Notes: generated from the letters alone by a model not told the origin. Positions 8,986-18,800 are shown, counted from the stretch's first letter. The stretch is DNA of 64,000 nucleotides from Halostella limicola (GCF_003675875.1 NZ_RCDI01000002.1:994786-1058785); one strand, 5' to 3'. Made by a program: numbers and translations.

Positions 8986-9672
8986 TCACTCCTGGAACTC
9001 GCGCACTCGCTTCCCGCGGGCCGACCACGCCGTGACGAGGATGACGACCGCGTAGAACACTCCCACGACCGCGACGACGACCTCCCCCGGAACGACGACC
9101 ATCGACGCCGTCTGTTGCCACGACTCGGACGGTTCGAAGACCGTGACCCGGGCGACCCACGCGGCGAGCAGGATCAGCAGCAGCGGGAGGTACGACCGCC
9201 GGAGCCGGTGTGTGAGCGCCTCGCGGAAGGAGATGTTGAACGTGGGTTCGCCGAGCTCTTCGCTGAGCTGTTCCCGCCAGTCCCGGTCGCTCGTGCTGAG
9301 CACCGTCTGGTCCGGCGAGTACATCTCGGCGTACAGGTCCTTCTGCAGGATGCGGACCCGGTTCCGCCAGACGTCGTACTCGCGGTAACGGGTCGCCTCC
9401 ATGATCAGGAACGCGGTGACGCCGAACATCCCGATGATCATCACGTAGTGAGGGTTGTCCGGGCTGGAGAAGGCCCACGTCAGTATCGCCGCGACGACTA
9501 CCACGGCCCAGTTCGTCGTCTGGTCCAGTCGAGCGCGCCAGGACGCCGTCCGGTCGACCTCGCCGCGGTAGAACTCCCCGGTCAGCCCCGCGAACGCGGT
9601 CCGGTCGTCGGAGATGCCGAGGTCCGCCTCGTCTGCGGCGTCCGATGCCCGTTCCGAGTCGCTTTCAGCCAT
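8986..9672 (-). CDS. DUF2270-family membrane protein
   Basis: The product has 228 residues if it starts at the ATG giving MAESDSERAS. A longer open frame reaches further upstream, but its composition is basic and Thr/Pro-rich, unlike real haloarchaeal protein, so the short start is preferred. After an acidic head there are paired hydrophobic segments near residues 55-90, a soluble middle containing the conserved-looking RILQKDLYAEMY stretch, and two more segments near the C-terminus. This matches DUF2270, a family of unknown function common in haloarchaea. It faces the DUF58 operon, with 47 bases between the two stops. Confidence 0.8.
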   Translation of the reverse strand: MAESDSERASDAADEADLGISDDRTAFAGLTGEFYRGEVDRTASWRARLDQTTNWAVVVVAAILTWAFSSPDNPHYVMIIGMFGVTAFLIMEATRYREYDVWRNRVRILQKDLYAEMYSPDQTVLSTSDRDWREQLSEELGEPTFNISFREALTHRLRRSYLPLLLILLAAWVARVTVFEPSESWQQTASMVVVPGEVVVAVVGVFYAVVILVTAWSARGKRVREFQE

Positions 9673-9740
9673 GTCCACCGGACTACGACGGCGACGCGCA
9701 AATGCGCGGGGTCGGAGCGAGGGGGACGACGCGGCGGAAC

Positions 9741-9749
9741 TATTTATAT
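9741..9749 (+). promoter_or_regulatory. TATA box of the CPBP protease gene
   Basis: TATTTATAT stands out in G+C-rich DNA. Transcription would begin about 25-30 bases downstream, near 9770, which is where a 15-codon open frame starts. Confidence 0.6.
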
Positions 9750-9771
9750 TAGAGAACGAGAACGCCGGAAC

Positions 9772-9819
9772 ATGTCGCGTCCGATCCGACCCCCGCGATC
9801 GGTGATGAGCGATGGCTGA
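9772..9819 (+). CDS. Possible 15-codon leader ORF before the CPBP gene
   Basis: The frame starts with ATG at the position expected for the 5' end of a leaderless transcript from the TATA box at 9741. It encodes MSRPIRPPRSVMSDG, and its stop lies inside the start region of the protease gene at 9812 (ATGGCTGA). This arrangement would allow translational coupling. The peptide is basic, unlike normal haloarchaeal protein, so it may have no function of its own. It is listed as a possibility only. Confidence 0.25.
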   Translation: MSRPIRPPRSVMSDG

Positions 9820-10705
9820 CCCCGACCGCGGACGCCTCGGGCTGTTCTTCGGCGTCCTGGTCAGCCTCGCGGCCGGGTTCGTCGCATTCTCGCTGCTCGC
9901 GGACGTGCGCATGGTGACGCTCGCGGCGCTGTACATGTTCACGCCGATGGTCGCCGGGCTGGTCGTCTGTCTCGTCCGGGGCGTCCCGCTGTCGACCGTC
10001 GGCCTGCGAGTCGGCCGGGCGCGCTGGCTCGCCGTCGCGGCGCTGGTCGCGCTCCCGCTGGTCGCGATCGCCCTCGCGGTCGCAGTCGCGGTGCCCGGCG
10101 TGGCGTTCGACCCGAGCGTCGATCCGCTGCCGGGCGTCGCGCTCCCGTCGGGGCCGCTCGGCGTCGCGGCGACGTTCGGGATCGCACTTGCGCTGGGCGC
10201 GACCGTCAACGCCGTCTTCGCTTTCGGCGAGGAGTTCGGGTGGCGCGGCTACCTGCTGTGGGAACTCGCGCCGCTGGGGTTCTGGAAGGCGTCGACCGTC
10301 ATCGGCGTCGTCTGGGGGCTCTGGCACGCGCCGATAATCCTGGACGGCTACAACTACCCCTCGTTCCCGGTGGTCGGCGTCGCCGCCATGACGGTCGCCT
10401 GCGTCGCGTTCTCGCCGCTGTACACCTACCTCGTCCTCCAGGCGGAGTCGGTGCTCGCCGCGGCGCTGCTCCACGGCGTGTTCAACGGGTCGGCGGGGCT
10501 CGTCGTCGCCCACGCGGTCGGCGACGGCGCCGCGCTGGAGGAACTGGTCGCCAGCCCGGTCGGCGTCGCGGGCGTCGTCGCGTTCGGCCTCGCCGCCGCG
10601 GGCATCGCCGCCGTCGGCGCGCCGTCGCTCACCCGCGAGTTCGCGGGTGGTGAGCGCCGCACCGCGGACGAGCCGCCGCGGCCCGGCGGCGACCCCGCCG
10701 AGTGA
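9812..10705 (+). CDS. CPBP-family intramembrane metalloprotease (CAAX protease-like)
   Basis: This 297-residue membrane protein has about seven or eight hydrophobic segments and the motifs of the CPBP/Abi family. These are EEFGWRGYL with the paired Glu and Arg near residues 140-147, a second motif VWGLWHAPII with His near 171, and a later His in LLHGVFN. These residues form the intramembrane metal site of Rce1-like proteases. Family members cleave prenylated proteins or act in peptide maturation and immunity; the target here is unknown. It lies between the DUF58 operon and the moxR gene on the same strand, with its own promoter. Confidence 0.9.
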   Translation: MADPDRGRLGLFFGVLVSLAAGFVAFSLLADVRMVTLAALYMFTPMVAGLVVCLVRGVPLSTVGLRVGRARWLAVAALVALPLVAIALAVAVAVPGVAFDPSVDPLPGVALPSGPLGVAATFGIALALGATVNAVFAFGEEFGWRGYLLWELAPLGFWKASTVIGVVWGLWHAPIILDGYNYPSFPVVGVAAMTVACVAFSPLYTYLVLQAESVLAAALLHGVFNGSAGLVVAHAVGDGAALEELVASPVGVAGVVAFGLAAAGIAAVGAPSLTREFAGGERRTADEPPRPGGDPAE

Positions 10706-10843
10706 CCGTGCTCGTCGGCGTCTGCGGTCGGCTAGCCCTCCGGCCGTCGCTCGTCGATCGTAGGCTGTGGCTCGTCGGTCGTCGGCCGTCGCCCGATAGG
10801 TCAAGCCGAACACATACGTAGGGGCCGCCGCTATGGGGAGGTG

Positions 10844-11818
10844 ATGAGCGACGCCCCGCAACTCACCGTCGACGAGGCCGCGTCGGAGTGCGCCGCCGTC
10901 CTCGACGCGGTCCACGACGCCGTCATCGCCGACAGAGAGTTCCTCCGCACCGTCCTCCTCGGCGTGCTCGCCCGCGGCCACGTCCTGCTCGAGGACGTGC
11001 CCGGGACGGGCAAGACCCTCACCGCCCGCTCGATGTCGGAGGCGCTCGGCCTCTCCTTCAACCGCATCCAGTTCACGCCGGACCTCCTGCCGAGCGACAT
11101 CACCGGCACGCACGTGTACGACGAGACCGACGGATCCTTCGAGTTCAACGAGGGGCCGGTGTTCGCGAACGTCGTGCTGGCCGACGAGATCAACCGCGCG
11201 CCGCCGAAGACCCAGGCCGCCCTGCTGGAAGCGATGGAAGAGGGGCAGGTGACCGTCGACGGCGACACCCACGACCTCCCCGACCCCTTCTTCGTCATCG
11301 CGACCCAGAACCCCGTCGAGCAGGAGGGGACGTTCGAACTGCCCGAGGCCCAGCGCGACCGCTTCGTCGTGAAGACGGCGATGGGCTACCCCGGCCGCGG
11401 CGGCGAACTCCAACTCCTCAAGCGCCGCGCGAACCGCCACGAGCAGGCCCCCTCCGTGACGCGGGTGATCGATGACGCGGACGTGACGGACCTGCAGGCG
11501 GTGCCCGAGACGGTGACCGTCGAGGACAAGGTGCGGGGGTACGTCGTCGACCTCTGCCGCGAGACCCGCACCGACCCGCGCGTCGAGGTGGGCGTCTCCC
11601 CGCGCGGCGTCCAGCGCCTGTTCGAGGCGGCCCGCGCCCACGCCGTCCTCTCGGGCCGGGAGTACGTCGCGCCGGACGACGTGAAGCGGGTCGCCCACCC
11701 CGTGCTCGACCACCGCCTCGTCCTCACGACCGAGGCGTCGGTCAACGGCGTCGAGAAGGGCGCCGTCGTCGCCGACGTGCTGGACCGCGTCGAGGTGCCG
11801 GCGATGGCGACCAGTTGA
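10844..11818 (+). CDS. MoxR-family AAA+ ATPase
   Basis: A chaperone-type ATPase of 324 residues. Walker A is EDVPGTGKT (about residues 49-57) and Walker B is VLADEINRA (about 110). The sensor region IATQNPVEQEGTFELPEAQRDRF is the usual MoxR signature (written here with the gap-free family spacing at about 145-165), and a C-terminal lid domain follows. MoxR proteins remodel or activate partner complexes, classically with von Willebrand A or DUF58 proteins, which fits the DUF58 gene at 6126. The ATG at 10844 is preferred over the GTG three bases earlier because GGGGAGG lies directly before it. A 135-base spacer separates it from the CPBP gene. Confidence 0.93.
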   Translation: MSDAPQLTVDEAASECAAVLDAVHDAVIADREFLRTVLLGVLARGHVLLEDVPGTGKTLTARSMSEALGLSFNRIQFTPDLLPSDITGTHVYDETDGSFEFNEGPVFANVVLADEINRAPPKTQAALLEAMEEGQVTVDGDTHDLPDPFFVIATQNPVEQEGTFELPEAQRDRFVVKTAMGYPGRGGELQLLKRRANRHEQAPSVTRVIDDADVTDLQAVPETVTVEDKVRGYVVDLCRETRTDPRVEVGVSPRGVQRLFEAARAHAVLSGREYVAPDDVKRVAHPVLDHRLVLTTEASVNGVEKGAVVADVLDRVEVPAMATS

Positions 11819-11894
11819 GGCCGTTCGCGCGCCCGCCGAGCCGCCGTACGGCGGATCCGGGAGACTGAAGGGGGAGTCGCGAGTCCCCGACGCT

Positions 11895-12608
11895 ATGAGC
11901 GACACGCACCCCGGAACGCCGACGGTCGGACAGGTGACGTTGATCGCCCTGTTCGTCACGGCGCTGGTGACGGCGCAGTTGACGGCCACGAAGATCCTCG
12001 CGTTTCAGATCCCCCTCTCGCTGCCGGTGACCGGCGCGACGCTCGTCCTGCCGGGCGCCGCCCTCGCCTACGCGGTGACCTTCCTCGCGAGCGACTGCTA
12101 CGCCGAACTGTACGGGCGACGGGCCGCGCAGATCGTGGTCAACGTTGCCTTCGCGATGAACTTCGTTGTGCTGGCGCTGGTGTGGTCGACCATCGCCGCG
12201 CCGGCCGCCGCCTCGGGCGTCGACCCCGACGTGTTCGAGACGGCGCTCGGCGCGAGCACGAACGTCGTCCTCGGGAGCCTGCTCGCGTACGTCGTCTCGC
12301 AGAACTGGGACGTGGTCGTCTTCCACCGCATCCGCGACTACACCGACGGCGACGCGCTGTGGCTCCGCAACGTCGCGTCCACGGCGTCGAGTCAGGCGAT
12401 CGACACGGTCATCTTCGTCGCCGTGGCGTTCCTCGTCGCGCCGACCGTCCTCGGCGTCGGCCAGGCGCTGCCGCTCGCGGTCATCGCCCAGTTGATGGTC
12501 GGCCAGTACCTGCTGAAACTCGCCATCGCCGTCGTCGACACGCCGTTCGTGTACGCCATCGTCGGCGCGGTCCGCGAGCGCGAGGGCGACCGCGTCGCGC
12601 CCGCCTGA
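11895..12608 (+). CDS. VUT-family (YhhQ-like) deazapurine precursor transporter
   Basis: This 237-residue integral membrane protein has about six helices and matches the YhhQ/DUF165 vitamin-uptake-type transporter family. Typical features are the early ATKILAFQIP stretch, the FLASDCYAELYGRRAA segment near residues 60-75, and the helix with QNWDVVVFHRIRDYT near 135-150. In bacteria the family imports queuosine precursors such as preQ0. In archaea the same compound feeds archaeosine in the tRNA D loop, so uptake of preQ0 is likely but not shown. It stands alone, following the moxR gene by 76 bases. Confidence 0.88.
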   Translation: MSDTHPGTPTVGQVTLIALFVTALVTAQLTATKILAFQIPLSLPVTGATLVLPGAALAYAVTFLASDCYAELYGRRAAQIVVNVAFAMNFVVLALVWSTIAAPAAASGVDPDVFETALGASTNVVLGSLLAYVVSQNWDVVVFHRIRDYTDGDALWLRNVASTASSQAIDTVIFVAVAFLVAPTVLGVGQALPLAVIAQLMVGQYLLKLAIAVVDTPFVYAIVGAVREREGDRVAPA

Positions 12609-12687
12609 CCCCGCACAATCGTCCGGTTTCGGACCGGTCGAGCGACTGACTGCGACCCTTTTGCCGCTTCACGTGGGAGGACGACCC

Positions 12688-12957
12688 ATGGCCGACACCC
12701 CGAGCATCGATACGGTCGAGGAGGGCGACGACTACTACCACGTCCGGTACCGCGACCCGGACGACTTCGACACGATCCGCACCCCGGACTGGGCGGAGGA
12801 GGCGTCCGACTCCGTCTCGGAGGGGAGCGAGGTCCGCACCGGGAAACGGCAGGGCAGCGACGACTGGGAGGTCCAGAGCGTCCTGATCAAGAAACAGGCC
12901 GGCGAGGACAAGGCCCGCGAGCAGGCAGAGGAGATAGTCGAGAAGATCGAGTCCTGA
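12688..12957 (+). CDS. Conserved-looking small acidic protein, 89 residues
   Basis: The product is strongly acidic, soluble, without cysteines or membrane segments, and ends in an amphipathic Lys/Glu helix (about residues 67-89). The start at 12688 follows GGGAGG by about 9 bases; an in-frame GTG/TTG-type extension upstream gives a basic, unlikely head. Codon use and acidity fit a real haloarchaeal gene. I do not recognise a functional family. It sits between the transporter and the zinc operon. Confidence 0.75.
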   Translation: MADTPSIDTVEEGDDYYHVRYRDPDDFDTIRTPDWAEEASDSVSEGSEVRTGKRQGSDDWEVQSVLIKKQAGEDKAREQAEEIVEKIES

Positions 12958-13051
12958 GCGTCGGTACCGTCGGTTTTTCGCGCTCGTCACGCCGAGACTA
13001 CCGGGTAGCGCTCGCGACGGCTGTTTAATATCGGATAGCAATTCGATAGCA

Positions 13052-13062
13052 GTATTTATTAA
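13052..13062 (+). promoter_or_regulatory. TATA box of the zinc ABC operon
   Basis: GTATTTATTAA lies about 28 bases before the znuA start, so the mRNA is probably leaderless. Just upstream, GATAGCA occurs twice 11 bases apart (13034 and 13045), about one helical turn, which could be a tandem regulator-binding site. No palindrome like that of the second metal operon is present. Confidence 0.55.
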
Positions 13063-13084
13063 CTTCTACCCCAGTCTTAATACC

Positions 13085-14125
13085 ATGACGAACGAGCTAA
13101 CGCGACGCGACGCGCTGAGAGCGGGCGTCGGAACCCTCGCGGCTGGCGTCGCCGGCTGTCTCGGCGCCGTCTCGGGTGGAAGCGAGAGCGACGGAACGGC
13201 GGTCCAGTCCTCCTTCTTCGTGCTGGGGGACTTCGCGGACAGGGTCGCCGGCGACGCGGCGGACGCGAACACGCTGGTGCCGGTCGGCCAGCACGGCCAC
13301 GGGTGGGAGCCGTCGGGGCAGCTCCAGCGCGACGTGCTGACGGCTGACGCCTTCGTCTACGTGGGCGAGGGGTTCCAGCCGTGGGCCGACGACATCGTCG
13401 CGAACGTGCAGTCCGACGACGCCGACGTCGAGCCGATCGCGGCGTGGGAGAACGTCGACCTCCTGCCGGTCGACGGGGACCACGAGGGGGATACTGACCA
13501 CGAAGACGGCCACGAGGAGGACCACAACGAGAGCGAGGGAGGCCACGAAGACGCACACGACGAGAGCGAGGACGACCACGACCACGGCGACGCCGATCCG
13601 CACTTCTGGCTCGATCCGACCCGAGCGGCCACGGCGGTCGAGACCATCGCCGAGGGAATGGCGGCCGTCGACCCGGACAACGAGGAGACGTACGCCGAGA
13701 ACGCCGAAGCGTACCGGGAGGAACTCGCGGCGCTCGACGAGCGGTTCGAGTCGACGCTGTCGTCGACATCGCGCGACGCCGTGCTCGTCGCGGGCCACGA
13801 CTCGTTCGGGTACCTCGCGCGGCGGTACGGGTTCGAGGTGCACGCGCTGACCGGTCTCTCGCCGGACGACTCGCCCTCGCAGCGCGACGTCCGCGAGGCG
13901 CAGGAGGTGGTGGACGCCCACGGGATCGAGCACGTGCTCGCCCCGGTGTTCGAGTCCGACCGCGCGGCGGAGCAGCTCGTCGAGGAGACCGACGCGACCG
14001 AGGTGCTTCCCGTCACGGCGTTGCCGGGGCAGCGCGAGGACTGGGCGGCGGACGGCTGGGGTTACGTCGAGGTGCAGGAGAACCTGAACCTGCCGTCGCT
14101 GGCAACGGCGCTGGGGGCCGAATGA
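13085..14125 (+). CDS. znuA: Zinc ABC transporter substrate-binding lipoprotein
   Basis: The 346-residue cluster A-I metal-binding protein starts with a twin-arginine motif (Arg7-Arg8 in TRRDALRAG) and a lipobox ending at Cys25 (VAGC), so it is a Tat-exported lipoprotein. Metal ligands of the family are in GQHGHGWEP (about residues 62-70), DPHFWLDP (about 175-182) and the GHDSFGY stretch (about 238). Between the first two is a long His/Asp/Glu-rich loop (about 132-175), typical of zinc-specific ZnuA proteins. It is the first gene of an operon, overlapping the ATPase start by ATGA. A paralogue without the His-rich loop is encoded at 59093. Confidence 0.94.
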   Translation: MTNELTRRDALRAGVGTLAAGVAGCLGAVSGGSESDGTAVQSSFFVLGDFADRVAGDAADANTLVPVGQHGHGWEPSGQLQRDVLTADAFVYVGEGFQPWADDIVANVQSDDADVEPIAAWENVDLLPVDGDHEGDTDHEDGHEEDHNESEGGHEDAHDESEDDHDHGDADPHFWLDPTRAATAVETIAEGMAAVDPDNEETYAENAEAYREELAALDERFESTLSSTSRDAVLVAGHDSFGYLARRYGFEVHALTGLSPDDSPSQRDVREAQEVVDAHGIEHVLAPVFESDRAAEQLVEETDATEVLPVTALPGQREDWAADGWGYVEVQENLNLPSLATALGAE

Positions 14126-14865
14126 CGGCGGTCGTCGACGTCGAGGACGCCACGTTCGGCTACGGCGACCGCCCCGTCGTGGAGGACGTGTCGCTGTCCG
14201 TCGAGTCGGGGGAGTTCCTCGGGCTGGTCGGGCCGAACGGCTCCGGCAAGAGCACGCTCCTGTCGCTCGTGCTCGGCCTGCGTCGACCCGACAGCGGATC
14301 GGTCCGCCTGTTCGGCGAACCCGCCCACGAGTTCGGCGACGGCGAGCGCGTCGGCTACGTCGCCCAGAACGTCGGCGGGACGCCCGCCCGGATGCCGGTG
14401 ACGGTCCGGGAGGTCGTCACGATGGGTCGCTACCCGCGCGTCGGGGTCGGTCGCCTCTCGGACGCCGACCGCGAGGCGGTGCGGCGCGCGATGGCGACCG
14501 TCGGCGTCGACGACCTCGCGGACCGGCCGATCGCCGACCTCTCCGGCGGTCAACGACAGCGGGCGTTCATCGCCCGGGCGCTCGCCGGCGAGGCGGACCT
14601 GCTCGTGCTCGACGAGCCGGCCGTCGGCGTCGACGCCGAGTCGCGCTCGGCGTTCTACGACCTGCTCGCGGGGCTGAACGACGAGGGGCTGACGATCGTC
14701 CTCGTCGAGCACGACATCGGCGTGGTGACCGGCCACGCGACGAGCGTCGCCTGCATCAACTGCTCGCTGCGGTACCACGGTGACCCGGAGGGGTTCGTCG
14801 AGAGCGACGCCCTGTCGCGTGCGTACGGCGCGAATCAGCGGCTCCTCCAGCACGACCATGATTGA
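14122..14865 (+). CDS. znuC: Zinc ABC transporter ATPase
   Basis: The 247-residue ABC ATPase has Walker A GPNGSGKST (about residues 38-46), a Q loop in GYVAQNVGG, signature LSGGQRQR (about 141-148), Walker B LLVLDEP and the switch His in VLVEHD. Length and motifs match the single-domain ATPases of ZnuABC/TroABCD systems. Its start overlaps the znuA stop (ATGA) and its end overlaps the permease start by 8 bases, so the three subunits should be made together. Confidence 0.95.
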   Translation: MTAVVDVEDATFGYGDRPVVEDVSLSVESGEFLGLVGPNGSGKSTLLSLVLGLRRPDSGSVRLFGEPAHEFGDGERVGYVAQNVGGTPARMPVTVREVVTMGRYPRVGVGRLSDADREAVRRAMATVGVDDLADRPIADLSGGQRQRAFIARALAGEADLLVLDEPAVGVDAESRSAFYDLLAGLNDEGLTIVLVEHDIGVVTGHATSVACINCSLRYHGDPEGFVESDALSRAYGANQRLLQHDHD

Positions 14866-15709
14866 CCTCGTCGAGATGCTCGGCTTCCGGTTCATGCAGC
14901 GGGCGTTCCTGGCAGGGATCTGCGTCGGGGTCGTCGCGCCGCTGGTCGGCACCTTCCTCGTCCACCGCGAGATGGCGATGATCGGCGAGACGCTCGCCCA
15001 CACCGCGTTCGCCGGCGTCGCGATCGGGCTGTTCGTCGGCTCGGCGTTCGCGGTCCCCGTCTCCCCGGAGCTGTCCGCGCTGGTGGTCGCCGTGCTCTCG
15101 GCGCTGCTGATCGAGGCGATCGCCGAACGCACGGACGCCTACGGCGACGTGTCGATGGCGATCGTCCTCTCGGGCGGGTTCGCGCTGGGAAGCGTCGTCG
15201 TCAGCCTCGGCGGCGGGATCTCCGTCGGGATCAAGCAGTACCTGTTCGGCAGCCTCGCCACCGTCACTGAGGAGAACGTCCGCCTCCTGGTCGCGCTGAC
15301 CGTGCTCGTCACGGCGGTCGTCGGGGTGACGTACAGACAGCTCACCTACGTCACGTTCGACGAGACGGCGGCCCGGGTCGGGGGTATCGACGTGACGCTG
15401 TACAACCGCCTGCTCGTCGCGCTGACGGCGGTCGTCGTCGTCGCGGCGATGCAGATCATGGGGATCATCCTCGTCGCCGCGATGCTCGTGGTGCCCGTCG
15501 CGGCCGCCGCGCAGGTCGCGCGGACGTTCAAGGGGTCGCTCGTCCTCTCGGTCGTCGCGGCCGAGATAGCCGTCCTACTCGGCGTCACCGTCTCGTACGG
15601 CTACGGGACGGCCGCGGGCGGCACCATCGTGCTGGCCGCCATCGGCGTCTACGGGGCCGCGGTGGTCGCCGGGCGGGTCGGCGTTCGGCCGTCGTTCGGC
15701 GGTCGGTGA
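14858..15709 (+). CDS. znuB: Zinc ABC transporter permease
   Basis: The ABC-3 family permease has 283 residues and about eight hydrophobic segments. The opening FRFMQRAFLAGICVG, the GETLAHTAFAGVAIG motif near residues 46-60 and the C-terminal MQIMGIILVAAMLVVP stretch are family hallmarks. The ATG at 14858, which overlaps the end of znuC, is chosen because upstream in-frame sequence belongs to the znuC gene and would give a basic, non-hydrophobic extension. It closes the zinc operon. Confidence 0.94.
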   Translation: MIDLVEMLGFRFMQRAFLAGICVGVVAPLVGTFLVHREMAMIGETLAHTAFAGVAIGLFVGSAFAVPVSPELSALVVAVLSALLIEAIAERTDAYGDVSMAIVLSGGFALGSVVVSLGGGISVGIKQYLFGSLATVTEENVRLLVALTVLVTAVVGVTYRQLTYVTFDETAARVGGIDVTLYNRLLVALTAVVVVAAMQIMGIILVAAMLVVPVAAAAQVARTFKGSLVLSVVAAEIAVLLGVTVSYGYGTAAGGTIVLAAIGVYGAAVVAGRVGVRPSFGGR

Positions 15710-15835
15710 CGCGGTCTTCGCGCTCCGGCGCCCGGTAGCCCGCGCCGCGATCCGAACGCTAACGTTCCGGGGGACGCTACACGTTGTCATGCAACCGTTC
15801 GGGACGCCTGCGACGAGTTCTGGAGGTGTGGCGGC

Positions 15836-18800
15836 GTGACGGCGAGTCACGGCGACCTCGACGCGTCGGGGCCGGACCCCCGCCGCGACGGCCGCGCCGA
15901 CTACGACTATCAGGGCGGCGAGGTCGACCGCCCGGGGCTCGTCGACGACCTGGAGAAAGTCGTCGACGGCGAGGTCCGGTTCGACGAGTACAGCCGACAG
16001 CTGTACGCGACGGACGCCAGCGCCTACGAGATGACGCCGATCGGCGTCGTCTTCCCGGTGTCGACCGCCGACGTGTCGGCCGTCGTCGAGTACTGCGCCA
16101 TGCGGGAGATCCCGGTCCTTCCGCGGGGCGGCGGTACCAGCCTCGCCGGGCAGACAGTCAACGAGGCGGTCGTCCTCGACTTCACGAAACACATGGACGC
16201 CGTGATCGAGACGGACCCGGAGGCCCGCCACGCCCGGGTCCAGCCCGGCGCGGTCCTCGGGGACCTCAACGCGCGGCTGGAGCCCCACGGCCTGAAGTTC
16301 GCGCCCGACCCCGCGTGGGGCGACAAGAGCGCCATCGGCGGGGCCGTCGGCAACAACTCGACGGGCGCGCACTCGCTGCAGTACGGCAAGACCGACGCCT
16401 ACGTCGAGTCCGCCGAGGTCGTGCTCGCCGACGGGACCGTCACCCGGTTCGGCGAGGTGACCGTCGAGCGGGCCCGCGAACTCGCCGGCGAGGGGGACCT
16501 CGAATCGCGGATCTACGCCGAGGTCCTGCGGATCATCGACGAGGAGGCCGACGAGATCGACGCGCGCTACCCCGAACTCAAGCGCAACGTCTCGGGGTAC
16601 AACCTGAACGTGCTCGCCGACCAGTCGGAGGAGGGCGTCGTCAACGTCGCGAAACTGCTCGCCGGGAGCGAGGGGACGCTGGCGGTCGTCACCGAGGTCG
16701 AGGTGAGCCTCGAACCGATCCCCGAGACGAAGAGCCTCGCGCTGCTCTCCTACGGGAGCGTCGTCGACGCGATGGAGGACGTCGCGCCCATCCTCGAACA
16801 CGGCCCCGCGGCGGTCGAACTCGTCGACGACGTGCTGATCGATCTGGCGCGGGACACGGCGGAGTTCGAGGACGTCGTGACGATGCTCCCCGAGGGGACG
16901 AACGCCGTCCTGCTGGTGGAGTTCTACGCCGAGGACGAGGCCGAGGGGCGCGAGAAGGTGGCCGGTCTGCTGGCGGACCGCGTGCCGGGTGCGGAGGCGA
17001 GCGCCCCCGTCCCCGACGACGCGGCCGTCACGGACGCCGACCCCTACGCCGTCGACGCGCTCGAAGCGCACGACGAACCCGACCGCGCGAGGTTCTGGAA
17101 GCTCCGCAAGTCCGGCCTGCCGATCCTGCTATCGCGGACCTCCGACGAGAAGCACATCAGCTTCATCGAGGACTGCGCGGTGCCGCCGGAACACCTGCCG
17201 GAGTACGTCGCCGACTTCCAGGAGATACTGGCGGACCACGACACCTTCGCCAGCTTCTACGCCCACGCCGGTCCCGGCGTGCTCCACATCCGGCCGCTCA
17301 TCAACACGAAGACCGACCTCGGCGCGGAGACGATGGAGTCCATCGCCGACGACGTGACCGACCTCATCGTCGAGTACGGCGGGAGCGTCTCCGGCGAGCA
17401 CGGCGACGGCCGCGCCCGCACCCAGTGGAACCGCAAGCTGTACGGCGAGGCGCTCTGGCAGACGTTCCGCGACCTGAAGTCGGCGTTCGACCCCGACTGG
17501 CTCCTCAACCCGGGCAACGTCTGCGGCGACCACGACATGACGGAGCACCTCCGCTACGGCGGCGACTACGAGTTCGACGCCGGCTTCGACCCCGACCTGA
17601 ACTGGGAGAACGACAACGGTTTCCAGGGGATGACCGAACTCTGTCACGGCTGCGGCGGCTGTCGCGGGTTCCAGGACACCACCGGCGGCGTGATGTGCCC
17701 CACCTACCGCGCCGAGGACGAGGAGATCCTGAGCACCCGCGGCCGGGCGAACGCGCTCCGGCAGGCGATGAGCGGCGACCTCGACGGGGCCGACGCCGCC
17801 GCGTCGGACCGGAACGAGAGGTTCGCGGCCGAGGAGGACGACGAGGCGGACGCCGCGGAACAGCTCTCCGACGAGTTCCTCGACGAGGTGCTCGACCTCT
17901 GTATCGGCTGCAAGGGCTGCGCGAAGGACTGTCCGAGCGAGGTGGACATGGCGAAGCTGAAAGTCGAGGTGACCCACCAGAAGCACCAGCGCGACGGGGC
18001 CGGCCTCCGCGAGCGGGCGTTCGCGAACGTCGACGCGCTCTCGGCGCTCGGCAGCGCGACCGCGCCGGTGTCGAACTGGCTCACGAAGGTGCCCGGCGCG
18101 CGCTTCGCCATGGAGAAGGCGGTCGGCATCGCCCGCGAGCGCTCGCTCCCGACGTTCCGCCGGGAGACGCTGCGGGACTGGTTCGACGAACGCGGCGGGG
18201 CGGCGGTGCCCGAGTCCGAGGCGGAGCGCACGGCCGTCCTCCTGCCGGACACGTTCACCAACTACAGCTACCCCGAGCGCGGGAAGGCGGCCGTCCGCGT
18301 GCTCGAAGCCGCCGGCGTGCACGTCGATCTGGCGGAGACCACCGACAGCGGGCGGCCGGCCCACTCGAAGGGCTTCCTCGACGCCGCGCGCGAGGCCGCG
18401 CGCGACGCCGTCGACGAACTCGCGCCCCGCGTCGCGGACGGGTGGGACGTGGTCGTCGTCGAGCCCTCGGACGCCGTCATGCTCCAGTCGGACTACCTCG
18501 ATCTGCTCTCGGGCAGCGGGAGGCAGAGCGCCTCAGTGAGCGCGAGCGGTGACGCACCGCGGTCGCCCGTCGAGGCGGTCGCCGCGAACGCCCACGGCGT
18601 CTGCGAGTACCTCGACGCGTTCCGCCTCGACGACGCGCTCGACGCCGACGCCGGCGGCGCCCTCACCTACCACGGCCACTGCCACCAGAAGGCGACGAAG
18701 AAGGACCACCACGCCGTCGGCGTCCTCCGGCGCGCGGGCTACGACGTGGACCCGCTCGACTCCACCTGCTGCGGGATGGCCGGCTCGTTCGGCTACGAGG

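Noticed and set aside
9673-10209. N-terminal extension of the DUF2270 protein by 179 codons
   Set aside because: The extension is Thr/Pro/Arg-rich, runs antisense to the CPBP gene and crosses its promoter; the internal ATG at 9672 gives a normal acidic start.
15784-18552. 922-codon forward frame overlapping the FAD/Fe-S fusion gene
   Set aside because: It is an out-of-frame translation made mostly of Arg, Gly and Pro; the overlapping frame holds complete FAD and Fe-S motifs.
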